From Pseudomonas sp. Marseille-Q3773 (GTDB lineage Bacteria > Pseudomonadota > Gammaproteobacteria > Pseudomonadales > Pseudomonadaceae): DNA of 64,000 nt. Positions within the stretch are counted from its first letter, which is position 1. Each line of letters begins with the position of its first letter. The stretch lies in contig NZ_OU745390.1 of NCBI RefSeq assembly GCF_916618955.1, positions 2,852,001 to 2,916,000 on the forward strand, written 5' to 3'. Both the position numbers and the translations under genes were made by a program. Below, piece after piece: positions 26,124 to 34,081 of the stretch. Under the pieces are notes generated by a model. It was not told where the DNA came from and searched no databases. It was given only the letters and a program-made list of their open reading frames with translations.

Positions 26124-27446
26124 TTACTCCGCCGCCGCCTTGCGCTTCTTCAACGGCGCCAGGCCATCGGCGCTGGCCAGCGGTGCATTGGCCTTCGGCT
26201 TGGCGCTTGGCTTGCGCTTGGCCGCGGCTTTCTTGTCACCCGACTTCTTCTCGACCTTTTTCTTCTTGCTGCCGGCCGCCTTGCCCGAGGCCTTGACCTT
26301 CTTCGGCCCGTTGTAGGTGCCCTTCACTTCCTTGATCACCCGGCGCTCGAACTGCTGCTTGAGGTAGCGCTCGATGCTCGACATCAGGTTCCAGTCATTG
26401 TGGGTGATCAGCGAGATCGCCAGGCCTTCGCCACCGGCACGGCCAGTACGGCCCACGCGGTGCACATACTCGTCACCGCTGCGCGGCATGTCGAAGTTGA
26501 TCACCAGGTCCAGGCCGTCGATGTCCAGGCCACGGGCGGCCACGTCGGTGGCCACCAGCACCTTGGAACTGCCCTGCTTGAAGCGTTCCAGGGCCAGCTT
26601 GCGGTCCTTCTGGTCCTTTTCGCCGTGCAGCACGAAGGCCTTCACGTCCTTGGCCACCAGGTGGCCGTAGATGCGGTCGGCCAGGGCGCGGGTGTTGGTG
26701 AAGATGATCGCCTTGTCGAACGTCTCGTTGGCCAGCAGCCACTGCACGATCTGCTCTTTGTGCTGGTCGTGGTCGGCGGTGATGATCTGCTGGCGGGTGC
26801 CTTCGGCCAGCTGCGAGACGCTATTGAGCATCAGGTGTTCTGGGTCTTTCAGCACCTTGCCGATGATATCGCGCAGCGCCGCACCGCCGGTGGTGGCCGA
26901 GAACAGCAGGGTCTGCTGGCGGTTCTCGCACTCCTTGCACAGGCGCTCCATGTCTTCGGCGAAGCCCATGTCGAGCATGCGGTCGGCTTCGTCGAGGATC
27001 AGTACCTGCACATGGGACAGGTCGAGGTTGCCGGCATTCAGCTGCTCGAGCAGGCGGCCGGGGGTACCGATCAGCACGTCCGGCACCTTGCGCAGCATGG
27101 CGGCCTGTTCCTTGAAGTCTTCGCCACCAGTGACCAGGCCGGCCTTGATATAGGTGAACTGCGCGAACAGCTGCACCTGCTTGAGGGTTTGCTGGGCCAG
27201 TTCACGGGTCGGCAGCAGGATCAGCGCGCGGATCTCCACACGGCGCTCGCGCAGGTCGACCAGGCGGTTGAGCAGTGGCAGCACGAAGGCTGCGGTCTTG
27301 CCGCTGCCGGTCTGTGCGGTCACGCGCAGGTCACGCCCTTGCAGGGCCAGGGGGATGGCCGCGGCCTGCACCGGGGTTGGCTCGACAAAGTTAAGCTCGG
27401 CCACGGCTTTAAGCAGGCGTTCGTGCAGGGCGAATTGGGAGAACAC
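26124..27446 (-). CDS. DEAD-box ATP-dependent RNA helicase
   Basis: 440 residues. Motifs appear in order: Q motif near residue 20 (FVEPTPVQAAAIPLAL), AQTGSGKT, PTRELAQQ, TPGR, DEAD, SAT, ARGLDIDGLDLVINFDMP and HRVGRTGRAG. The last 70 residues are a lysine-rich tail, as in SrmB/RhlE-like helicases, likely for RNA binding. It probably unwinds RNA in ribosome assembly or mRNA turnover. I chose GTG 27446 (Phe-Ser-Gln-Phe), preceded by GAGG at eight bases; the frame upstream belongs to a shadow of the mechanosensitive channel gene. Confidence 0.92.
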   Translation of the reverse strand: MFSQFALHERLLKAVAELNFVEPTPVQAAAIPLALQGRDLRVTAQTGSGKTAAFVLPLLNRLVDLRERRVEIRALILLPTRELAQQTLKQVQLFAQFTYIKAGLVTGGEDFKEQAAMLRKVPDVLIGTPGRLLEQLNAGNLDLSHVQVLILDEADRMLDMGFAEDMERLCKECENRQQTLLFSATTGGAALRDIIGKVLKDPEHLMLNSVSQLAEGTRQQIITADHDQHKEQIVQWLLANETFDKAIIFTNTRALADRIYGHLVAKDVKAFVLHGEKDQKDRKLALERFKQGSSKVLVATDVAARGLDIDGLDLVINFDMPRSGDEYVHRVGRTGRAGGEGLAISLITHNDWNLMSSIERYLKQQFERRVIKEVKGTYNGPKKVKASGKAAGSKKKKVEKKSGDKKAAAKRKPSAKPKANAPLASADGLAPLKKRKAAAE

Positions 27447-27587
27447 GGAGGTAACCTCAGGCAAGTGCGGAAATTCAGTTGCATAGGGTAACGTTTTCTC
27501 TCGCCGGAGCCGAATTTCTTTTGGCAACTTCATTGCCATCCGCGCTCTAATGGCGCTTCGTTTGGCAACAAGACTGTACGCAAGCCC

Positions 27588-28889
27588 ATGGATATCCAAC
27601 GAATCTGGCGTGACTCCCTCGACCTGTGGGGCACCCTCGACCGCCATCCGATGCTGCACGCGGCCATTGGCCTGGCGGTGCTGCTGCTGATCTCCCTGGT
27701 CATCGGCCGCCTGGCGCGCTTCCTGGTGCTGCATGGCGCCCGCCTGCTGGCCCGCCAGCCAGCGCTGAGGTGGCTGGACGACTTGCGCAACAACAAGGTC
27801 TTCCACCGCCTGGCCCAGACCACGCCGTCGCTGGTGCTGCAGTTCGGCCTGAAACTGGTGCCGGAGCTGTCCGATACCGCCCAGCACTTCCTCGGCAATG
27901 TCGCCCTGGCCTTCACCCTGCTGTTCATGACCCTGGCGCTGTCGTGCCTGCTGGATGCCCTGCTCGACATCTACGCCCGCACCGAACACGCCCGCACCCG
28001 CTCGATCAAGGGCTACGTGCAACTGGCCAAGATGATGCTGTGGATCTTCGCCGCCATCGTCATCGTCGCCACCCTGATCGACCGCTCACCGCTGTTGCTG
28101 CTGTCGGGCCTGGGTGCGATGTCGGCGGTGCTGCTGTTGGTGTACAAGGACACCCTGCTGTCGTTCGTCGCCAGCGTGCAGCTGACCAGCAACGACATGC
28201 TGCACGTGGGTGACTGGATCGAAATGCCGCAGGTGGGCGCCGATGGCGATGTGGTCGATATCACCCTGCACACGGTGAAGGTGCAGAACTTCGACAAGAC
28301 CATCGTCTCCATCCCCACCTGGCGCCTGATGAGCGAGTCGTTCCGCAATTACCGCGGCATGCAGCAGTCCGGTGGCCGGCGCATCAAGCGCAGCCTGTTC
28401 ATCGACGCCGCCGGGGTGCGCTTCCTCACCCGCGAAGAAGAACAGCGCCTGAGCCAGGTGCACCTGCTGGCCGACTACCTGGCCGCCAAGCGCCAGGAGC
28501 TGCAGCGCTGGAACGAGGCCATGGGCCCGGTAGCCGAGTTGTCGGCCAACCGCCGCAAGCTCACCAATATCGGTACCTTCCGCGCCTTTGCCCTGGCCTA
28601 CCTGAAGAACCACCCCAACGTGCACCCGAACATGACCTGCATGGTGCGACAGATGCAGACCACCGCCGAGGGCGTGCCGCTGGAGATCTACTGCTTTACC
28701 ACTACGACGGTGTGGGCGGATTACGAGCGGATCCAGGGGGATATCTTCGATTACTTGCTGGCGGTGTTGCCGGAGTTCGGGCTGAGCTTGTATCAGCAGC
28801 CGAGTGGCAATGACATGCGGGTGGGTTTGGCGGGGCGTACGATGCCAGAGCCGGCGCCGCGCCGGCTTGAAGAAATGAACGAGGTTTGA
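27588..28889 (+). CDS. Mechanosensitive channel, MscS family (YbdG-like)
   Basis: 433 residues, about five N-terminal helices and a MscS domain (about 175-300) with LLLSGLGAMSAVLLLVYKDTLLSFVASVQL as pore helix and GDWIEMPQVGADGDVVDITLHTVKVQNFDKTIVSIP as beta domain. The length and the absence of a large N-terminal region are like YbdG, the small-conductance osmotic channel. The gene is followed by a hairpin terminator (28895-28914). A degenerate copy of its last codons and terminator is found at 32520-32627. Confidence 0.88.
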   Translation: MDIQRIWRDSLDLWGTLDRHPMLHAAIGLAVLLLISLVIGRLARFLVLHGARLLARQPALRWLDDLRNNKVFHRLAQTTPSLVLQFGLKLVPELSDTAQHFLGNVALAFTLLFMTLALSCLLDALLDIYARTEHARTRSIKGYVQLAKMMLWIFAAIVIVATLIDRSPLLLLSGLGAMSAVLLLVYKDTLLSFVASVQLTSNDMLHVGDWIEMPQVGADGDVVDITLHTVKVQNFDKTIVSIPTWRLMSESFRNYRGMQQSGGRRIKRSLFIDAAGVRFLTREEEQRLSQVHLLADYLAAKRQELQRWNEAMGPVAELSANRRKLTNIGTFRAFALAYLKNHPNVHPNMTCMVRQMQTTAEGVPLEIYCFTTTTVWADYERIQGDIFDYLLAVLPEFGLSLYQQPSGNDMRVGLAGRTMPEPAPRRLEEMNEV

Positions 28890-28937
28890 GAGTACCGGGG
28901 CTGCTGTGCAGCCCCTTCCCTTCTCAAGGCCGCTCAG
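28820..28937. repeat. Direct repeat copy A (mscS 3' end and terminator)
   Basis: The last codons of the mscS-like gene (GLAGRTMPEPAPRRLEEMNEV) and its terminator. Copy B at 32520-32627 keeps the same order but is decayed. The two flank the AT-rich segment. Confidence 0.8.
28895..28920 (+). terminator. Terminator of the mscS-like gene
   Basis: GGGGCTGC-TGT-GCAGCCCC followed by TTCCCTTCTC. The stem is intact. A second copy with one extra C lies at 32585-32611. Confidence 0.65.
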
Positions 28938-29230
28938 AGTGGCGCGGCTGGACTGCGGTTCTCAGCGCTTTTCATCATGCCAAGTTCGGCATCATCGAGC
29001 AGGGCCTTGGCCAAGGCGCAGAGGTAGTGCGAGGCCCAGAGTAGCTGGGGTTTGTCTTCCATCAGTCCGTCGATGGATAAGTCGCGGGCATAGCCCATCA
29101 GTTCTGAAGCCTGTTCGCGAGCATTCTGGCAAGGGATGCCTGGCTCGATGCGAAACAGAGGATGGGTCTGGTTTTCGCCTTGGTAGAAGGTGGTTTTGCC
29201 CACCGTGACTGGGGTTTCTTCGATGGCCAT
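28934..29230 (-). CDS. DUF3077 family protein
   Basis: 98 residues. The core LFRIEPGIPCQNAREQASELMGYARDLSIDGLMED...LWASHYLCALAKALLDDAE matches DUF3077, a small family frequent in Pseudomonas with no known function. ATG 29230 has GGGAG at eight bases. It lies with a DUF6124 protein on the same strand, as such genes often do. Its stop codon lies within the end of repeat copy A. Confidence 0.78.
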   Translation of the reverse strand: MAIEETPVTVGKTTFYQGENQTHPLFRIEPGIPCQNAREQASELMGYARDLSIDGLMEDKPQLLWASHYLCALAKALLDDAELGMMKSAENRSPAAPL

Positions 29231-29326
29231 TGGTTCATCTCCCTGAAATTGCAGGTGCCTGGGCTGGCCCTGCCGCCGGCAAGCCGGACTCCCACCAGGC
29301 GCAGCCCCAGGCGAATCATGATGTGA

Positions 29327-29569
29327 TTAATGCAACGTCTGCGGGTCTGCTGGCCTTTGGACTTGAGCCAGCGCTGATTCGAGCAATCTGCGGAGGGCTT
29401 CCAGTTCGTGCATCGACGTCATGATCAACACCGAGACGGGTGATTTTGGTTGCATCAATACAGCTTGCTGAGCAACGGCTTCGGCGCATAGCGCGTAGTC
29501 CGCGGCCATCAGCAGCGTGTCTTCCAGGGAATGGAGGTTGCAGGGTGGGTCGGGGACTATCTTCAGCAT
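29327..29569 (-). CDS. DUF6124-like small protein
   Basis: 80 residues, MLKIVPDPPCNLHSLEDTLLMAADYALCAEAVAQQAV then a C-terminal helix. The start is like the DUF6124 group of Pseudomonas small proteins (MFKVTPNPP...). Function unknown. ATG 29569 has GAGGG at about eight bases. The leader upstream, 29600-29710, has nested inverted repeats. Confidence 0.6.
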   Translation of the reverse strand: MLKIVPDPPCNLHSLEDTLLMAADYALCAEAVAQQAVLMQPKSPVSVLIMTSMHELEALRRLLESALAQVQRPADPQTLH

Positions 29570-30066
29570 GGTGTAACCCTCAATTTGTGATTGGGACTAC
29601 CGCCATTTGCTGTCAAACAAAGGGTGGCAGCTGTGCACGGGTTGACAGACCGGTCAAATTGAGAAACCCGGCGCACCCGAAGGCGCCCCACGCACAGCTG
29701 CCATTGAAGGCAAAGCTGGGGATTGTAATTTGAATCGGCCTGTCAAAGCCGGTCGTTGGATCGCAACGACTCGCTGAGACTAGTGGTCAACTCGGAGCAC
29801 TACAATGGGTGGCAGTATCTTTGGGAAATGCCCTACAAGGAAGGGGCGAAATCTGATTTTCAGCCGCTAGGGATAACACATAGCACATCGTTTTGATGGT
29901 AGAGGCGCGACACTCGGCACTCCGATTCGCAGCAAGGAGGCGCATTGAACCCCTGTAACAACTTGATTTTATTGACCAATTTCCTCGCTAGAAAGAGGGT
30001 ATTGCACTCCATGCTGGCAAATGGCAATTTCTCAGTCGGATCAGGCCATCACCGAATGGAAACAAC
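29570..30066. other. 497-base gene-free leader of the island, with structured inverted repeats
   Basis: No convincing gene. GGCAGCTGTGC (29626-29636) pairs with GCACAGCTGCC (29692-29702). Inside are GGCGC/GCGCC around a CCGAA loop (29670-29687) and GACCGGTC (29648-29655 region). The minus-strand RNA would form a nested stem upstream of the DUF6124 gene. On the plus strand two very short ORFs with good ribosome sites are visible (ATG 29805, 21 codons; TTG 29945, 58 codons) and are not called. Confidence 0.45.
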
Positions 30067-31677
30067 ATGCCAAATACCTATAATATTTACAAAGTTAAAC
30101 ACCACAAAATCAACGAGCTAAAGGAAAAGCTTAAATCTGTAGGCCTGATCGAACAAAAAACAATCCCCACTCCAAATTACTCCAAGACGTTTTATTTCTC
30201 AGAAAACATCAAAGGTAATGATATCTGGTGGTGGAACACATACAGAGAGTTCTTCAACGACAACGTGAAAGAGCCAAAAAATACCTTTAATTTTGGCATG
30301 CTACTATGCCAAAACCTAGAAGACCAGGAGCAAATCTACGCAGTGAGCTTGGGGAAGTCTCACTTCTATCTATCCAAATTCATTCACCTTGATTTCGGAA
30401 TTGATCTTGCGATACGCGTTGCAGATGAAAATACAATCCTACTAAAAAAAAGCCGTTATTTCACTGGTACAAAGCGCCAAGACGTGTCCTCTTATCAGCG
30501 CTTCCAGATCGATAGCTATGAAGCAGGCGAGTCGGTCGACCACTTGAAACTCAAGGCCGCCAACAAGGATATTTGGGGCGATCGCAACATAATTTTTGCC
30601 GATTCCATTCAGATGGACATGGATAAACAACCTTTGGAATTATCGGCAATCTTTCAACAGATTGATGAAAGTTTTCGTGGTGAAAAAATCATTCACCTAC
30701 CTAAGCTTGAATCTGTAGATGCTGAAGCAGCAAGTGAACTTGATAAACTACTGCTCAATCACCTCAAAAATGCGGACGGCGAAGTTCTTATTGAAGAATT
30801 TCAGGTGCACGGGATAGCGATATGCTTTAGCTTCCATGATTACGACTATGAAATCAAGGCAAAAGTAGACAAGGGTAATTATCGCCAGGTTCTAGGCAAC
30901 ACCATTGACATCCAGGCCATATCAGAGTTTCTGGTGGCTCACGCTGATATCACCGATATTAACAATATCTCCGTTCAATTCAAAAGCGAAGACTCAGGTC
31001 GATTCACACGCCCCCTAAAAGAGATTCTAGACTGTCCAATTGAATATGAAGATCAGCATTACTTCCTTAAAAGTGGCGAATGGTTCGTCTTCAATCAGAC
31101 GTTCATGTCCTACTTAAAACGATCTCTAGGCAATATTGAAGTAAAACTGGAGGAGCCACTGGTCGAGTCTGCATTCATTGTCTGGCAAACAGAAAAGCGG
31201 GAAAATGCGAACCCAGAAGATGACAAAATCGACTATCGCGAGGCCTATTTCAATCAAAAAATATGTAAAGACCGGGACTATGAACTCCTAGACAGGGTTC
31301 TGACAGACATTAAGTCACTTGAACAGAAAAGGCGGAACTACCAGGTAGAAGTTGCCGACCTCTACAATAACGGCGAAATAATATCGGTAAAAATCTCCAA
31401 GAAAAAACCAGAACTAATCTACAATATCGAGCAATCCCGGGACGCTATCACCTTAATAAAAAACAAGACAATCAAATTTGACAAGGAATTCAACAGCGCC
31501 GCTCTTTGGTTTGTATTTGAAGACATTGTAGAAAAAATAACCGATGTAAACTCTATCCAATTCCTTCTAGCTGTAGAATCCTGGCATAAATTAGTCAAAA
31601 GCCATGGACTCACCCCTAGGATCTACATATCTAAACACGAAAGAGACGTTGAGAAAAAAAGAAAGAAAAAGGCGTAA
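30067..31677 (+). CDS. TIGR04141/DUF6119-like sporadically distributed protein
   Basis: 536 residues, rich in Lys, Asn, Ile and Asp. The N-terminus has YFSENIKGNDIWWWNTYREFF, then NFGMLLCQ...IYAVSLGKSHFYL, LDFGIDLAIRVAD, SRYFTGTKRQDVSSYQRFQIDSYEAGESVDHLKLKA. These follow the pattern of the TIGR04141/DUF6119 group (W..Y, FAVTFG, DFG-LRVA, R...SS...F..D...D.L...). The C-terminus ends in KKRKKKA. The codons are AT-rich (AAA, ATA, AGA), unlike the neighbours, so recent transfer is likely. The role is unknown; a defence role has been proposed on the basis of scattered distribution. The partner may be absent. Confidence 0.68.
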   Translation: MPNTYNIYKVKHHKINELKEKLKSVGLIEQKTIPTPNYSKTFYFSENIKGNDIWWWNTYREFFNDNVKEPKNTFNFGMLLCQNLEDQEQIYAVSLGKSHFYLSKFIHLDFGIDLAIRVADENTILLKKSRYFTGTKRQDVSSYQRFQIDSYEAGESVDHLKLKAANKDIWGDRNIIFADSIQMDMDKQPLELSAIFQQIDESFRGEKIIHLPKLESVDAEAASELDKLLLNHLKNADGEVLIEEFQVHGIAICFSFHDYDYEIKAKVDKGNYRQVLGNTIDIQAISEFLVAHADITDINNISVQFKSEDSGRFTRPLKEILDCPIEYEDQHYFLKSGEWFVFNQTFMSYLKRSLGNIEVKLEEPLVESAFIVWQTEKRENANPEDDKIDYREAYFNQKICKDRDYELLDRVLTDIKSLEQKRRNYQVEVADLYNNGEIISVKISKKKPELIYNIEQSRDAITLIKNKTIKFDKEFNSAALWFVFEDIVEKITDVNSIQFLLAVESWHKLVKSHGLTPRIYISKHERDVEKKRKKKA

Positions 31678-31811
31678 CTCCCATCATATATTTTAGAGCC
31701 CAATAGAACGCCATTTCAATTGTTAAGCTCCGAAAAAAGTAATGACGAAGCGTCAGGAGAAGGCACATTGCGATGGGCTAAGCTATGATTCTTTGGCATT
31801 GAGGTCTCAGC

Positions 31812-32261
31812 ATGGAATATCACATTCGCCCGGCCACGAGCAAAGATGCAGCAGCGATTAGCCGAGTAGCTTTAGCCGCACTGCGTGAGTCAAACTCACA
31901 GGATTACCCACCTGATGTGATCGCTCAGGTTGAGCGAAGCTTTTCTCTTGAAGTCGTGACAGCACAACTGACTAAGCGTATGGTCTTCGTGGCTTTACTT
32001 GGCGAAAAAATTATAGGCACTGCCGGTCTCGACGCTGACGTAGTCAGAAGTGTTTTCGTTGACCCGGCTCACCAAAAAGTCGGTGTCGGACGGCATTTGA
32101 TGAAGGTCATTCATGCAACCGCTGTCCGCGCCGGTGTTGGCACTGTACGTGTGGCATCGTCGATTACAGCAGAAAAGTTTTATGCCGCTTTGGGTTATCA
32201 GAGAATTCGCGACGAGTTTTATGGGGTAGAGCGCACCATCGTTATGGAAAAACGGCTCTAG
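31812..32261 (+). CDS. GNAT-family N-acetyltransferase
   Basis: 149 residues. The acetyl-CoA pyrophosphate loop is visible as VDPAHQKVGVGRHLMKVIH (Q/R-x-x-G-x-G/A form) and the C-terminal motif is FYAALGYQRIRDEFYG. A substrate cannot be assigned. The gene is intermediate in base composition between the island and the chromosome. It follows the DUF6119-like gene by 134 bases, and the IS66 remnant begins just after its stop. Confidence 0.8.
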   Translation: MEYHIRPATSKDAAAISRVALAALRESNSQDYPPDVIAQVERSFSLEVVTAQLTKRMVFVALLGEKIIGTAGLDADVVRSVFVDPAHQKVGVGRHLMKVIHATAVRAGVGTVRVASSITAEKFYAALGYQRIRDEFYGVERTIVMEKRL

Positions 32262-32269
32262 GACTTGTC

Positions 32270-32415
32270 TAGCCCTTACCCACTTATGCTGCAACTCAAT
32301 CATTTTACTCGCCCAGCTGCTTCGGCAGCCGCGTGAGTACATGTTGTAAATAGTTGGATCGTATCCATTCACGCTTCGACTGGATCAGGCTCTTGATCGC
32401 CGCTGTCCGTCTGCC
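32270..32415 (-). pseudogene. IS66 transposase (TnpC) C-terminal remnant, frameshifted
   Basis: Reading the minus strand in all three frames gives, in the right order, the end of an IS66 TnpC: GRRTAAIKSLIQS, then VNGYDPTIY in a second frame, then LQHVLTRLPKQ back in another frame, then SKMIELQHKWV. Compare the usual RRAAAIMSLIQSAKLNG-DPYAYL-DVLTRLPTQ...IDELLPHRW. At least two frameshifts and stops break it. The rest of the element is gone. Confidence 0.75.
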
Positions 32416-32519
32416 GCTGTGCAAGTCTGTAGTCGAGGGTTTGGTGTGATTGAGCGCTCAATTGATAACCATAGCAAAACCGAATCTCGCCAGGTTCAAG
32501 AAGGCTCGTGCTTGATATA

Positions 32520-32627
32520 AGGGCTGGTCTGGCGGGCGTGCGACGCCAGAACCGAACGCCGCACCGGCTTGAGGAAATGAACGACCGGGGCTGCTATGCA
32601 GCCCCCTTCCCTTCTCAAGGCCGCGTC
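32520..32627. repeat. Direct repeat copy B (decayed mscS 3' end and terminator)
   Basis: Translation of the plus strand gives GLAGVRRQNRTPHRLEEMND, next to GGGGCTGCTATGCAGCCCCC and CTTCCCTTCTCAAGGCCGC. It matches 28820-28937 in the same order with some base changes and a missing stretch (the GGTTTGAGAGTA of copy A). Its right end runs into the 3' end of the NCS1 permease gene. Confidence 0.78.
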
Positions 32628-34003
32628 AGGGAAGCGCATTCCTTGGTTGCCAACAATGGCTTGTTCTCACGGCCGTGGACCATGCAATACAGCGCCCCAG
32701 CCAGGATCAGCCCCATCGCCCAGCTAATGTCCGCCCCCAGCCACTCAGCCACGAAGCCCGTGTAGAACGACAGCTTCATGAACGGGATGGTACCGATGAT
32801 CGAAACCGCATACACCGCCAGGCTCCGACGATTGAAGCAGCCGTACCGCCCCTTGGCGTCATACAGCGCCCCAACATCATAGTCGCCACGGCACACCCAG
32901 TAGTAATCCACCAGGTTGATCGCGCTCCATGGGATCAGCAGGTATAGCTGGCCGATCAGGATGTCGGCAAAGAACGTATCGAAATTGTACTGGGTGGCGA
33001 TGGCAATCACCGTTGCCGCTGCGGTCAGGCCAGCCATTACCAACGCCTTGGCCGTCGCAGTCACGCGGCGGATGGTCTTGAACGCGCCAAAGATGGTGAC
33101 CGACGACATGTAGGCGCTGTACAGACACAGGACGTTGTACTGGATCACCCCCAGCGCGATCACTGCCAGCGCCAACGGCGCCCACGGGCCAAACAAGGCG
33201 GCGATGGCTGTGGCCGGGTCATGGCCCAGGGCCGACGGCAGTTCCACGGCCACCAGCGCGCCCAGTGCCATCATGGCGAAGGAGCCCAGCGCACAACCGC
33301 AGTAGGTGGCCCAGAACGTCGCGCGCGGGTTGACGTTGGCCGGGAGGTAACGCGAATAGTCGGCCACATAGGGGCCATAGCCCAGCGTCCATGAGGCCGA
33401 CTGGGCCACGATCAGGTTGAATGCGGTGAACGAAAAGCCGGTACTCACCGCCGTCGTGGTTGCCATGTCGCCAGGGTGCAGCAGGATCAGCACCAGGGCG
33501 CCGGCAAACACCAGCGTGGACAACAGGCTCATCCAGGCCCCCAGGCGGTGGATGAGTTCGTAGCCGACAAAGCCGATGACAAAGGTGAGTACCCCGACCA
33601 CCACGATGGCCTGGTCATCGCTCATCGGCACCAGGGCCTGCAGGGCATTGCGCATCAGCACGCCGCTGGCGGCGAGGAACAGGACGGCGGCGGTGACCAT
33701 CACCAACAGCGGAAGCGCCGCACCGTGGACGCCGAACTGGGCCCGGCTCTGGATCATCTGGGGCACGCCCAGGTGCGGGCCCTGGGCAGAGTGCGCGGCC
33801 ATGAACACGGTGCCGATCAGGTTGCCGACCAACAGGCCGAGCAAGGTCCAGCCCAGGCTCAGCCCCGAGGCGACGCCCAGGGTGCCGACCATCAGGGCGG
33901 TGATCTGGAAGTTGGAGCTGAACCAGATGGTGAACAACCGTTTGGGCGTACCATAACGCTCAGCGTGTGGGACAAATTCGATACTTCGCGTTTCTAGCTT
34001 CAC
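32615..34003 (-). CDS. NCS1-family purine-cytosine permease
   Basis: 462 residues with about 12 predicted helices. It has the NCS1 pattern: FSSNFQITALMVGTLGVASGL near residue 30, HLGVPQMIQSRAQFGVHGAALP near 78, VADYSRYLP near 215, and INLVDYYWVCRGDYDVGALY near 370. Cytosine, purine or hydantoin uptake by proton or sodium coupling is usual. The start is GTG 34003 with GGAG at six bases. Its stop lies within repeat copy B. Confidence 0.87.
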   Translation of the reverse strand: MKLETRSIEFVPHAERYGTPKRLFTIWFSSNFQITALMVGTLGVASGLSLGWTLLGLLVGNLIGTVFMAAHSAQGPHLGVPQMIQSRAQFGVHGAALPLLVMVTAAVLFLAASGVLMRNALQALVPMSDDQAIVVVGVLTFVIGFVGYELIHRLGAWMSLLSTLVFAGALVLILLHPGDMATTTAVSTGFSFTAFNLIVAQSASWTLGYGPYVADYSRYLPANVNPRATFWATYCGCALGSFAMMALGALVAVELPSALGHDPATAIAALFGPWAPLALAVIALGVIQYNVLCLYSAYMSSVTIFGAFKTIRRVTATAKALVMAGLTAAATVIAIATQYNFDTFFADILIGQLYLLIPWSAINLVDYYWVCRGDYDVGALYDAKGRYGCFNRRSLAVYAVSIIGTIPFMKLSFYTGFVAEWLGADISWAMGLILAGALYCMVHGRENKPLLATKECASLTRP

Positions 34004-34081
34004 GCCGGTCTCCGGTTTTTATTTTTTTGATTATCGGGTAGCCACCGACGGGTTTCGGGCCCAGTAACGAACGTGTCATAG

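Noticed and set aside
26124..28022. Long 632-codon form of the DEAD-box helicase
   Set aside because: The first 192 codons run antisense through the mscS-like gene; the helicase begins at GTG 27446 near its Q motif.
29805..29870. 21-codon ORF with good ribosome site in the island leader
   Set aside because: Too short to support by codon use, no similarity recognised.
32508..32765. 85-codon frame on the plus strand
   Set aside because: Its first part is the decayed copy of the mscS 3' end and the rest is antisense to the NCS1 permease gene.
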